A stretch of DNA of 64,000 nucleotides from Bacillus_BE sp042263505. GTDB lineage: Bacteria; Bacillota; Bacilli; Bacillales; Cytobacillaceae. Each line of letters starts with the position of its first letter. The first letter of the stretch is position 1. The position numbers were made by a program, and so were the translations under genes. Below the pieces are notes generated by a model. That model saw only the letters and a list, made by a program, of their open reading frames with translations, was not told the DNA's origin and did not search any database. This document shows positions 7,973-15,562 of this stretch, piece by piece. The stretch covers positions 53,435-117,434 of the forward strand of contig NZ_JBHKFI010000014.1 of the NCBI RefSeq assembly GCF_042263505.1, read 5' to 3'.

Positions 7973-8971
7973 TTGAAAAATGCAATAGAAAATAATCTAA
8001 ATGTCTCGCTATTAATGAATGATTTAAAGCGCGAGAATCATGAAATGCAAGGGGTCATGAAGAAAATTCGCGATATATCAATGAAATCTAATATACTGGC
8101 ATTGAATTCCGGTATTGAAGCGGCCCGAGCTGGGGAGGCAGGCAGGGGCTTTTCGGTGGTTGCAACAGAAATAAAGAAATTTGCAGAGGAAAGTTTAAAA
8201 GCTAGTAAAGAAAGTGAATTGCTTATTAAAAGCATTCAAAATAAGGCAAATGAAGTAATTGCCGTTCGGACAGTTGATGTGGCTTATGATACGATTGATA
8301 AAATTGACCGGAACTTATTTGAAAGAAATTGTGATGTGCAGGCGTGGGCAACTTTTGATGCGATTAAAGAATGTTTACTGAATCCAACAGAAGAATCGAG
8401 AAAGGCTGCTCAAGAACTTCTTCAAAATATTTATCAGATTTATGAAGTGTATTTTGATTTATTTGTTGTTGATTTATCAGGAGAAATTCTTGTTGCATCA
8501 CAAAATCAATATCAAGTAGGAAAGGATATGTCCGATCGAAAATGGTTCCAAGAAACCATTAGGACTAATCAAGTCTATGTGACAGATATGTATAATTCTT
8601 CTGTGGTTGGAGGATATACAATCGGTTTTTCCTGCCCTGTGCGAAATGATGCGGGTGAGATGATTGGTGTTTTCACAACGAGATTTAATTGGGAATATAT
8701 CTTTGATATTATTGAAAGAGTGAAAATTGATGAAAAGAGTAAGCTTTATGTGATCAATTCAGAAGGCTATGTGATCGCTTCTAAAGATCGCTCAGAAATT
8801 CTTGATACTAAGCTTAACCATTTGCAGGCTGTAGAAAATGTCTTATCAGGAAAGGATAAGCGAGGTTATATTGTAGAAAACAATCAGATATATGCTTATT
8901 GTTTAACAGAAGGTTATAATGCCTATAAAGGAAAAGGCTGGTCTGTTATCGTAGTGGAATCGATTGGCTAG
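7973..8971 (+). CDS. Soluble chemoreceptor-like protein: short MCP hairpin plus Cache domain
   Basis: About 332 residues from TTG 7973, which follows AAGGGG by 8 nt; an ATG at 7913 lacks an SD. Residues about 20-85 match the methyl-accepting receptor tip (ISMKSNILALNSGIEAARAGEAGRGFSVVATEIKKFAEES). The C-terminal 230 residues look like a Cache sensor (VDLSGEILVASQNQ, GKDMSDRKWFQETI, GGYTIGFSCPVRN, LYVINSEGYVIASKD). No TM segment is seen, and the order signal-then-sensor is the reverse of classical receptors. A cytoplasmic sensory input to the chemotaxis kinase complex is the likely role; the ligand is unknown. Confidence 0.82.
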   Translation: MKNAIENNLNVSLLMNDLKRENHEMQGVMKKIRDISMKSNILALNSGIEAARAGEAGRGFSVVATEIKKFAEESLKASKESELLIKSIQNKANEVIAVRTVDVAYDTIDKIDRNLFERNCDVQAWATFDAIKECLLNPTEESRKAAQELLQNIYQIYEVYFDLFVVDLSGEILVASQNQYQVGKDMSDRKWFQETIRTNQVYVTDMYNSSVVGGYTIGFSCPVRNDAGEMIGVFTTRFNWEYIFDIIERVKIDEKSKLYVINSEGYVIASKDRSEILDTKLNHLQAVENVLSGKDKRGYIVENNQIYAYCLTEGYNAYKGKGWSVIVVESIG

Positions 8972-9009
8972 TATGTTTTAAAAAATGTTTAATTCCTTGT
9001 GTGCTAAAA

Positions 9010-9056
9010 TAAGATTCGGCTGTTTACTAGAGTAGTAAGGTCGGATCTTTTTATAT
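9010..9056 (+). terminator. Terminator after the soluble chemoreceptor gene
   Basis: AAGATTCGGC pairs with GTCGGATCTT (two wobbles) and is followed by five T residues. Confidence 0.7.
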
Positions 9057-9089
9057 ATATAATTGACAGAAGACTAAAAATAAATTATT

Positions 9090-9104
9090 ATGAAAACGCA
9101 TTCG
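9090..9104 (+). promoter_or_regulatory. cre-like site (possible CcpA operator)
   Basis: ATGAAAACGCATTCG matches the consensus WTGNAANCGNWNNCW at all but the last position. It lies just before the LacI-type palindrome and upstream of sugar genes, a typical place for carbon catabolite repression. Confidence 0.4.
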
Positions 9105-9124
9105 AAACGTAAACGTTTACGTTT
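9105..9124. promoter_or_regulatory. 20-bp palindromic LacI-family operator upstream of lacI-type gene
   Basis: AAACGTAAACGTTTACGTTT is a perfect palindrome. Its core GTAAACGTTTAC recurs before the glucosidase gene at about 10346-10357, so the adjacent LacI protein probably controls both transcripts and itself. Confidence 0.8.
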
Positions 9125-9221
9125 TGCGTAAGGTATTCTAAGTTGAAAATGAGTAGAAGCCAATGAAATGATTTTGGTCCTATTGTGTAGAAAGAGTTTT
9201 CTTGGAAAATGAGGTGATGAG

Positions 9222-10232
9222 ATGAATCCTACAATTAAAGATGTTGCTAGACAGTCTAATGTGTCGATTGCAACCGTTTCGCGGATTTTGAATAATAAAC
9301 CTGGATATTCTGAGGAAACGAAGGATCGTGTTCTAAAGGCAATCGCAGAATTAGGATACCAACCAAATGGTGTTGCAAGAGGATTAATTAACAAAAGAAC
9401 CCAAACGATTGGGGTGTTGTTTCCAGAGCTTTCATCCATGGTTGCCTCAGAGGTGATAAAAGGGATAGAGGATGTATCTCATCAGCAAGGTTCTAGCGTA
9501 ATTGTCTGCAATACGGACTGCAACGGAAAACGGACGATGGACTATTTAAAGCTATTATCGGAGAAGAGAGTAGACGGCATTATTTTTGCTAGTGAAGTTT
9601 TAAAAGAAGAATATTATAAAACTCTTGCTGAAATGAAGGTTCCGGTAGTTTTACTTTCTACCTTATCGACTGATTTTCAAATTCCTTATATTAAGGTGGA
9701 TGATTTTCAAGCAGCCTTCAATGCAACTCAGTATTTGATTAATAATGGGCATGAGCGCATTGCAATGATTAGCGGGAATAAAGAAGATCCGATTGCAGGG
9801 ATTCCCAGAATTTCAGGTTATAAAAAAGCTCTTCAAAATCATGGTATTCACTTTAAGGAAGAATGGTTTATTAGCTATCTTAATTTCGATTTTGATAGCG
9901 GTTACAAAGGCGTGTCTGAGATATTCAATAGAGCCATAGATGTGACAGCCATTTTTGCAAGTAGTGATGAATTGGCCGCTGGAGTATTATCAAGAGCTTA
10001 TGAATTAGGGATTAAGGTTCCTGATCAATTATCCATAATTGGTTATGATAATACGAAGTTAGCAAAAATGATAAACCCTCCACTAACCACATTGGCACAG
10101 CCTTTATATGATATGGGGTGTGAGGGAGCTGAAATGCTGTATGAAATGCTGCAAACAGGAAAAATGGTTAGCAGTAGAATTTTGCAGCATAACATAATAG
10201 AAAGAAAAACAGTAAAAAACATAGGAAAATAA
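9222..10232 (+). CDS. LacI/GalR-family regulator of maltose/isomaltose genes
   Basis: 336 residues: a LacI HTH with hinge at residues 2-57 (TIKDVARQSNVSIATVSRILNNKPGYSEET) followed by a periplasmic-binding-protein-like effector domain (TIGVLFPELSSMVASEVIKGIED, GHERIAMISGN, AIFASSDELAAG, SIIGYDN). The start has GAGGTGATG upstream. Two copies of a GTAAACGTTTAC operator flank it, one in front of its own gene and one in front of the glucosidase gene, indicating a local sugar-responsive repressor. Confidence 0.93.
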   Translation: MNPTIKDVARQSNVSIATVSRILNNKPGYSEETKDRVLKAIAELGYQPNGVARGLINKRTQTIGVLFPELSSMVASEVIKGIEDVSHQQGSSVIVCNTDCNGKRTMDYLKLLSEKRVDGIIFASEVLKEEYYKTLAEMKVPVVLLSTLSTDFQIPYIKVDDFQAAFNATQYLINNGHERIAMISGNKEDPIAGIPRISGYKKALQNHGIHFKEEWFISYLNFDFDSGYKGVSEIFNRAIDVTAIFASSDELAAGVLSRAYELGIKVPDQLSIIGYDNTKLAKMINPPLTTLAQPLYDMGCEGAEMLYEMLQTGKMVSSRILQHNIIERKTVKNIGK

Positions 10233-10345
10233 TAAGTCCTTTGTTTTAAATGTTTAACTTGAAATATGGTGCTTTACTCCTTGTGAATTTTATAAAAGCC
10301 TTTAAAAATAGAAAAAAAAGTAGAATTTATTTTTTTTACAAAAAA

Positions 10346-10357
10346 GTAAACGTTTAC
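10346..10357. promoter_or_regulatory. LacI-family operator before the glucosidase gene
   Basis: The perfect 12-bp palindrome GTAAACGTTTAC ends 16 nt before the glucosidase ATG and equals the core of the operator at 9105-9124. Confidence 0.78.
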
Positions 10358-10373
10358 TAATCGGAGGTAAAAG

Positions 10374-12056
10374 ATGAATAATTGGTGGAAAAATAGTGTC
10401 ATTTACCAGATTTATCCGCGCAGCTTTAAAGATAGTAATGGAGATGGAATTGGTGATTTAAAAGGAATTACTTCAAAGCTTGATTATTTAAAGGAGCTTG
10501 GGATTGATGTAATATGGCTATCTCCCGTCTATAAATCTCCAAATGACGATAATGGATATGATATTAGTGATTATCAAGACATTATGGATGAGTTTGGAAC
10601 AATGGAAGATTTTGATGAACTCCTTGCAAAAGCACATCAAAAAGGAATCAAAATTATTATGGATTTAGTGGTTAACCATTCTTCTGATGAACATGCTTGG
10701 TTTGTTAAGTCCAAGTCCTCAAAAGATAATGATAAGCGTGATTATTATATTTGGAAACCGGGAGTAAATGGGAAAGAGCCCACTAATTGGGAATCCTTCT
10801 TCAGTGGATCGGTATGGCAATATGACGAAAATACCGGGGAATACTATTTGCATTTATTTAGCAAAAAGCAACCGGATTTGAATTGGGAAAATCCAAAACT
10901 TCGGCAAGAAGTGTATTGCATGATGAAATGGTGGCTTGATAAAGGAATAGATGGCTTCCGTATGGATGTTATTAATCTTATTTCAAAGGACCAGCGGTAT
11001 TTACAGGGAGAAGTAAATCCAGGAAAGAAATATGGTGATGGGGCAAAGAACTATATGAATGGCCCAAAAGTTCATGCATTTTTACAAGAAATGAATAAGA
11101 AAGTGCTCTCACAGTATTATGATATTATGACCGTCGGGGAAACGCCTGGTGTTACTCCAGAGGAAGCAAAGCTTTATACAAGTGAGGATCGCCATGAATT
11201 GAATATGGTTTTCCAATTTGAACATATGGATGTTGGCAGCGGTCCTGAGGGGAAATGGAGTAATTTACCTTGGAAGCTAACAGAATTAAAGCAAATCATG
11301 TCAAGATGGCAGAAGGGCCTTGAATCTGAAGGCTGGAACAGTCTTTACTGGGAAAATCATGATCAGCCAAGAAGTGTTTCGCGTTTTGGAAATGATCAAG
11401 AATATCGAGAACAAAGTGCCAAAATGCTTGCCACTTGTCTTCATATGATGGAAGGGACTCCTTTTATTTATCAAGGTCAGGAAATTGGAATGACCAATGT
11501 AAAATTTGATAGCATTGCAGATTATCGTGATATTGAATCTATCAATGCATATAATGAATTCGTCTTGGAAAATGGGAAAAAGCCTGAAGAGATGATGAAG
11601 GCCCTTCATGCAAGAAGCAGGGATAATGCAAGAACCCCGATGCAATGGGACGATTCTGAACAGGCTGGGTTTTCAACGGCAGAGTCTTGGCTATCGGTGA
11701 ATCCAAATTACAAAGAAGTGAATGTTAAGAATGCCCTTCAAAATCCAGATTCAATATTTCACTTTTATAAAAGGCTGATTCAATTAAGAAAAGAAAATGA
11801 CATCGTTGTTCATGGTAGCTACGATCTCATATTAGATGAGCATGAAGAAATATACGCCTATATCCGAACTTTGGGGCAGGAGCAGCTCTTGGTCATCTGC
11901 AATTTTTCAGAAAATCAACCGGATTTTGTTTTACCTGAGGATATCCACTTTGCTGAGAAAAAATTATTGATTCACAATTACCCTTCAAATGAGGATGATT
12001 TGAATAAATTTTCTTTAAAGCCTTATGAAACTCGCGTTTATAAACTTACTAAATAA
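10374..12056 (+). CDS. malL: Oligo-1,6-glucosidase (GH13, alpha-glucosidase)
   Basis: Cytoplasmic enzyme of 560 residues releasing glucose from isomaltose-type and short maltose-type oligosaccharides. GH13 motifs are present: MDLVVNHSS, nucleophile Asp198 in GFRMDVI, acid/base Glu256 in TVGETPG and Asp330 in ENHDQPR. Val199 directly after the nucleophile is the residue associated with alpha-1,6 specificity in this family, where maltases carry Ala or Thr. CGGAGG lies 8 nt before ATG. Length equals that of B. subtilis MalL. It follows the LacI gene and precedes the wreck of a sugar ABC transporter. Confidence 0.93.
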   Translation: MNNWWKNSVIYQIYPRSFKDSNGDGIGDLKGITSKLDYLKELGIDVIWLSPVYKSPNDDNGYDISDYQDIMDEFGTMEDFDELLAKAHQKGIKIIMDLVVNHSSDEHAWFVKSKSSKDNDKRDYYIWKPGVNGKEPTNWESFFSGSVWQYDENTGEYYLHLFSKKQPDLNWENPKLRQEVYCMMKWWLDKGIDGFRMDVINLISKDQRYLQGEVNPGKKYGDGAKNYMNGPKVHAFLQEMNKKVLSQYYDIMTVGETPGVTPEEAKLYTSEDRHELNMVFQFEHMDVGSGPEGKWSNLPWKLTELKQIMSRWQKGLESEGWNSLYWENHDQPRSVSRFGNDQEYREQSAKMLATCLHMMEGTPFIYQGQEIGMTNVKFDSIADYRDIESINAYNEFVLENGKKPEEMMKALHARSRDNARTPMQWDDSEQAGFSTAESWLSVNPNYKEVNVKNALQNPDSIFHFYKRLIQLRKENDIVVHGSYDLILDEHEEIYAYIRTLGQEQLLVICNFSENQPDFVLPEDIHFAEKKLLIHNYPSNEDDLNKFSLKPYETRVYKLTK

Positions 12057-12076
12057 CCATTTGTTTGGAGAAATTC

Positions 12077-12327
12077 ATGATGAAGAATACGACAAAAAAA
12101 TAGTTAGCGGAGTAAATGGCTTTGACTCTTGGTGCTTCTTTATTAGCAGGTTGTGAAAATGGTGATGATAAAAAGGCATCAGACGGAAAAACTTTTTTTG
12201 CAACATTAAGAAATAGTGCTTTTATTACGATAAGTGTGGTTATATTAACGCTATTAACGAACTCAATGGCTGCCTTTAGAGATTGCAAGGAATAATCAGT
12301 GGCGTTACAAATGGTGCGATTAAATAG
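12077..12327 (+). pseudogene. Collapsed sugar ABC transporter (binding-protein and permease fragments)
   Basis: An SD (TTTGGAG) and ATG start a reading frame MMKNTTKK broken by two stops, then a lipoprotein signal peptide ending in lipobox LLAGC followed by ENGDDKKASDGK, as in sugar-binding proteins. It then runs in frame into TFFATLRNSAFITISVVILTLLTNSMAAF (shown in part), typical of a MalG-type permease helix. A nearby second frame reads GIISGVTNGAIK and stop, like the end of such permeases (GLTAGAVK). Internal deletions appear to have fused pieces of malE- and malG-like genes. Position after malL supports a former maltodextrin uptake operon. Confidence 0.8.
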
Positions 12328-12365
12328 AATGTCGCATAATCATTATGAAAGAATCAAAGAGGATG

Positions 12366-12396
12366 GCGTTTTGCTGCCCATGCAGCAGAACGCTTT
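12366..12396 (+). terminator. Hairpin after the transporter relic
   Basis: GCGTTTTGCTGC pairs with GCAGCAGAACGC over 12 bp with one wobble and a 4-nt loop, followed by a short T-run. It is probably the original operon terminator. Confidence 0.6.
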
Positions 12397-12430
12397 CCTG
12401 CATATATGAGGGCTGATTTGTGGGAAAATG

Positions 12431-12458
12431 AAAAAACCACCTGATGAAAGAATGGTGG
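12431..12458 (-). terminator. Terminator of the CarD-like gene
   Basis: On the minus strand CCACC and GGTGG close a hairpin followed by six T residues, 11 nt beyond the stop codon. Confidence 0.75.
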
Positions 12459-12468
12459 CAGATCATAC

Positions 12469-12942
12469 TCAGCTAGTTAGTTTTAAAAGTTCAGCAGCTT
12501 GGTTCTCTGTAATATCCTTAATAAGAATCATTTCACTGATGACATTTTTTTGGGCTTGGTGCAACATTTGTTTTTCTGTTGAATTAAGTGATTTTTCCAT
12601 ACTGCGATATAATAAATCACGGATCACTTCCGTGGAATCATGCATGCTTCCTGTTTTTATCTTCTGCATATTTACATTATATCTTTCCTTCCAGGGAAGG
12701 AAAGCATTTGGTTTTTTATGGTGAAAATCAAATAAGATATGGTTTAATGTTTTCGGATCAACTATTGATCTAACACCTAATTGATCCATTTTTTTTAGGG
12801 GAATCATCACATCCATATTATTAATGGGGATGGTAATCACACAATATTCCTGCTTTTCTCCCAAAATTTCCTTTTGTTCGATCGCCTTAATGATACCTGC
12901 TCCATTCATTGGATAAAAAACTTTATCACCGACTTGAAACAA
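12469..12942 (-). CDS. CarD/CdnL-family RNA-polymerase-interacting regulator
   Basis: 157 residues starting LFQVGDKVFYPMNGAGIIKAIE, the Tudor-like RNAP beta-subunit interaction domain shared with CarD, CdnL and Mfd, followed by a helical DNA-contacting domain. It resembles B. subtilis YdeB. The start is TTG 12942, because GGAGG precedes it by 8 nt, whereas a TTG at 12957 lies upstream of that SD. Members bind the RNA polymerase beta subunit and tune promoter opening; the target genes here are unknown. Confidence 0.87.
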   Translation of the reverse strand: MFQVGDKVFYPMNGAGIIKAIEQKEILGEKQEYCVITIPINNMDVMIPLKKMDQLGVRSIVDPKTLNHILFDFHHKKPNAFLPWKERYNVNMQKIKTGSMHDSTEVIRDLLYRSMEKSLNSTEKQMLHQAQKNVISEMILIKDITENQAAELLKLTS

Positions 12943-13166
12943 CCCTTTCACCTCCAAAATTACTTACATATAATAGTATATCATAAGTTTGAAAAAATAT
13001 TAAAAATATTTATATTATCACGAATTAAATGTTGATGTCAATAAAATTATCTCAAAAAATAAAGCGCTTTCTTCAGGCCCTGTTTATTCATTAAATGTAA
13101 GTATTTTTATGGCGATTATTCCATCACCCCAATTATTTGATTGTAGGTGGAAGATTCAGTTTTCTG
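12943..13166. other. Non-coding gap with no recognised gene
   Basis: AT-rich stretch upstream of the CarD-like gene that must contain its promoter. I see no ORF with an SD in it, although a terminator follows on the plus strand at 13167. Confidence 0.4.
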
Positions 13167-13200
13167 AGAGTAAATCATTTCGAATGATTTACTCTTTTCT
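13167..13200 (+). terminator. Orphan terminator with no gene upstream
   Basis: A perfect 13-bp stem AGAGTAAATCATT / AATGATTTACTCT with loop TCG is followed by TTTCTTG. No coding sequence precedes it on this strand for 800 bp except relics, so it may end a small RNA or be left from a lost gene. Confidence 0.8.
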
Positions 13201-13337
13201 TGTTCAATGTGAAAAGATAGGATAAGTAGTAGTAGTCTTTTACGCTTTTTTATAAAAATTATTGTAGAAAAATTATGCTTACAAAATTATATGGTAATTA
13301 TGCTCATGTGATTACTATTTAGAAAAGGTGAGATTTC

Positions 13338-13970
13338 ATGAAAGAACATTATTACGACGACCTTCTAAACATTCGGACAAGAGGGGAACAGGAAGAAACT
13401 CATCATTCCTTTCACTATTATCGGTATGAGCCAACTCCATATAGTGCCTTAGAGGTATTGTTTAAACAATATGAATTAAAGAGCCATGATCATATTGTTG
13501 ATTTTGGTTGTGGGAAAGGCAGATTAGTTTTTTACCTTCATTATTTATCTAACTGCTCCACTGTTGGCGTTGAAATGAGCGGAGATTTGTATCAACAAGC
13601 GCTTGAGAATCGTAAAGGGTATCTTAAGAAAATGAGAAAGGGTGGGGAAGGAATCCGATTTTTTCATGGTATTGCGGAAGAGTATCCAATCGATCCGTTA
13701 GACAATCGATTTTATTTCTTTAATCCCTTTTCTATTCAAATCTTTATGAATATTGTCAAAAATATTCTGATTTCAATGGAACAATCTGAGCGAGAGGTAG
13801 AATTGATTTTATATTATTGTTCAGATGATTATCTCTATTTTCTAGAAAATCAAACATTGTTTGAGCTGAAACAAGAAATCATTTTGCCTAGAATATACGA
13901 TCATAATCCATATGAGAGATTTTTAATCTATCGCTTGGATAATCGCACATCTATTTTTGAGAAAAAATGA
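13338..13970 (+). CDS. Class I SAM-dependent methyltransferase
   Basis: 210 residues with SAM-binding motif I IVDFGCGKGRLVFYL at about residues 55-69 and the acidic motif II region VGVEMS. Length and the C-terminal YERFLIYRLDN resemble Bacillus proteins annotated only as methyltransferases. GTGAGATTTC precedes the ATG with a modest AAAGGTGAG SD. The substrate is unknown. It stands alone, 116 nt before the STAS-like gene, and no terminator separates them, so a common transcript is possible. Confidence 0.82.
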   Translation: MKEHYYDDLLNIRTRGEQEETHHSFHYYRYEPTPYSALEVLFKQYELKSHDHIVDFGCGKGRLVFYLHYLSNCSTVGVEMSGDLYQQALENRKGYLKKMRKGGEGIRFFHGIAEEYPIDPLDNRFYFFNPFSIQIFMNIVKNILISMEQSEREVELILYYCSDDYLYFLENQTLFELKQEIILPRIYDHNPYERFLIYRLDNRTSIFEKK

Positions 13971-14086
13971 ATCAATTGTTAAGATTTATAAAAGATTAGA
14001 AGAAATATTCCGATATAAGGTTTGTATGAAAAAATAACTAGGACCAATTATTTAAAGAAACAGTGTTAAGGAAAGGGAGGATGGAA

Positions 14087-14461
14087 ATGTCTTCAATTAC
14101 AGATTTTCAAACAGACACAAGACATAGGGCATTTATTATTACCATTAATGGTTTTGCTGGTGCAGAAAGTGCGGCAAATTTTGTGGGAAATTTAAAGAAT
14201 GAAGTTTCAAAGCTAAATCCAAGTGAGTACACCTTGATTGCAGATGGGGCTCAGTTAAAAACCTTTAAACCAGAAATTTTGCCGATTCTTGAGAAAAGCT
14301 ATGCCTTATATACAAGCTTAGGCTTTAAAAAAGTATTTATTGTTAATCCAGAAAGAGTGACACCTCGCCTACAATGTAAACGAATTGCTAAAAATGTTGG
14401 ATTTACAGGAGAATTTATTTCTAGTTTACAAGAGGCCTTAGAGGTAGCTGCAAGTATTTAG
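14087..14461 (+). CDS. Small STAS/SpoIIAA-like protein of unknown function
   Basis: 124 residues from ATG 14087, six nt after GGGAGG; the upstream in-frame TTG and ATG codons overlap the SD. The pattern AFIITINGFAGAESAANFVGNL, then YTLIADGAQL and FKKVFIVNPER, alternates strands and helices as in STAS or SpoIIAA-like folds, but I cannot name a family firmly. It sits 56 nt before a degenerate KAS III gene and a chemoreceptor gene, all in one direction, which suggests a small functional unit. It could serve as a regulatory partner of the KAS-like protein; this is inference. Confidence 0.7.
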   Translation: MSSITDFQTDTRHRAFIITINGFAGAESAANFVGNLKNEVSKLNPSEYTLIADGAQLKTFKPEILPILEKSYALYTSLGFKKVFIVNPERVTPRLQCKRIAKNVGFTGEFISSLQEALEVAASI

Positions 14462-14517
14462 GGATAGGAAGAAATTATGATTATAGAAAAACATAAAGAT
14501 AAGGGGTTAAGTTAGTA

Positions 14518-15516
14518 ATGTCAACAAGTATTACATTAAGAGATGTAGCTGTCTACCATCCAGAAAAAGCAGTAAATAATCGTTATTATATTGATCATTT
14601 TAGTCGTCAAGGTAAGGAAATCGATCGTTTGCTTGAAGCACTTGGGAGAGAGAATCGATTTGTAGCTGATTACCAGACTGAAACAACACTAACCATGGCG
14701 ATTGAGGCCTCTAAAAACGTATTAAAGAAAACGGGATTAACAGGTGAGGATCTAGATATGATTGTTTTTGTTTCAGCCACACCTGAATATCTTGCACCTC
14801 CAAACTCCGTTGCAATTCACCATGCTTTAAATGGGAAAGAAGAGTCCATCGTGTACGATATGAATGCGGCTTGTGTTGGGATGATTGTGGCAGTGGAGCA
14901 AATTAGCCGTAATATGCTGGCTAATCCCAATATGGAACGGGCTTTAATTGTTGGATCAGAACAGTTGCATCGTTATGCAAGCAAAGAAGACGAATTAACC
15001 TATGCTAGCTTTGGTGATGGGGCATCAGCTGCCATATTAGAAAAGCAGCATAATACGGATCGAGGTTTTATTGATTCGGTCTATAAAGTAAATACAGAAT
15101 CTCTTGAAAAAATAGCGTTGCCAGCATGCGGTTTATCTAAACTATATGACCATAAAACAGATCTCTATGAAAAACGTGTAAAATGGGAAAATGTAAGTAA
15201 TGACAATGCTTTTAAGACTACTGTAGAGCTGATTGAAAAGTTATTGAATAGGAATCAATTAACGCCTTCAGATATTCAAGCCTTTTGCTTCTCCCAGCTC
15301 TCAAGGAAAAATATTTATAAAGTCCAGGAAGCATTTCATGAGGATGTTAAAAAGTTTCCTATTGTCGGAACGAAGTATGGTTATACAGGGGCTGCCAGTC
15401 CTTTTATGGCATTTGAACATGCCGTTAATGTTGGTCAAGTGAAAAAGGACGATTACGTTGTTTTTTGGTCTGTTGGAGCAGGTTCAACAGCCTGTGCAAT
15501 GCTTTATAAATATTAG
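14518..15516 (+). CDS. KAS III (FabH)-like thiolase-fold protein with altered active site
   Basis: 332 residues with the thiolase fold of 3-oxoacyl-ACP synthase III. Cys119 in MNAACVGM aligns with the acyl-accepting cysteine, and ASFGDGASAAIL is conserved. The usual HQAN motif is replaced by FSQLSRKN (Ser259 at the His place), and the GNTSAAS motif reads GYTGAAS (Tyr289 at the Asn place). The decarboxylating His/Asn pair is thus missing, so ordinary malonyl-ACP condensation is unlikely. It may transfer acyl groups or condense without decarboxylation, or be a sensor. SD AAGGGG precedes ATG by about 12 nt. Confidence 0.85.
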   Translation: MSTSITLRDVAVYHPEKAVNNRYYIDHFSRQGKEIDRLLEALGRENRFVADYQTETTLTMAIEASKNVLKKTGLTGEDLDMIVFVSATPEYLAPPNSVAIHHALNGKEESIVYDMNAACVGMIVAVEQISRNMLANPNMERALIVGSEQLHRYASKEDELTYASFGDGASAAILEKQHNTDRGFIDSVYKVNTESLEKIALPACGLSKLYDHKTDLYEKRVKWENVSNDNAFKTTVELIEKLLNRNQLTPSDIQAFCFSQLSRKNIYKVQEAFHEDVKKFPIVGTKYGYTGAASPFMAFEHAVNVGQVKKDDYVVFWSVGAGSTACAMLYKY

Positions 15517-15562
15517 ATGAGTCATAAGCAGGGAAATAATACATAAAATTAGGTGGGTCAAA

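Noticed and set aside
12428..12724. Plus-strand ORF of 98 codons
   Set aside because: It is antisense to the CarD-like gene and starts inside its terminator.
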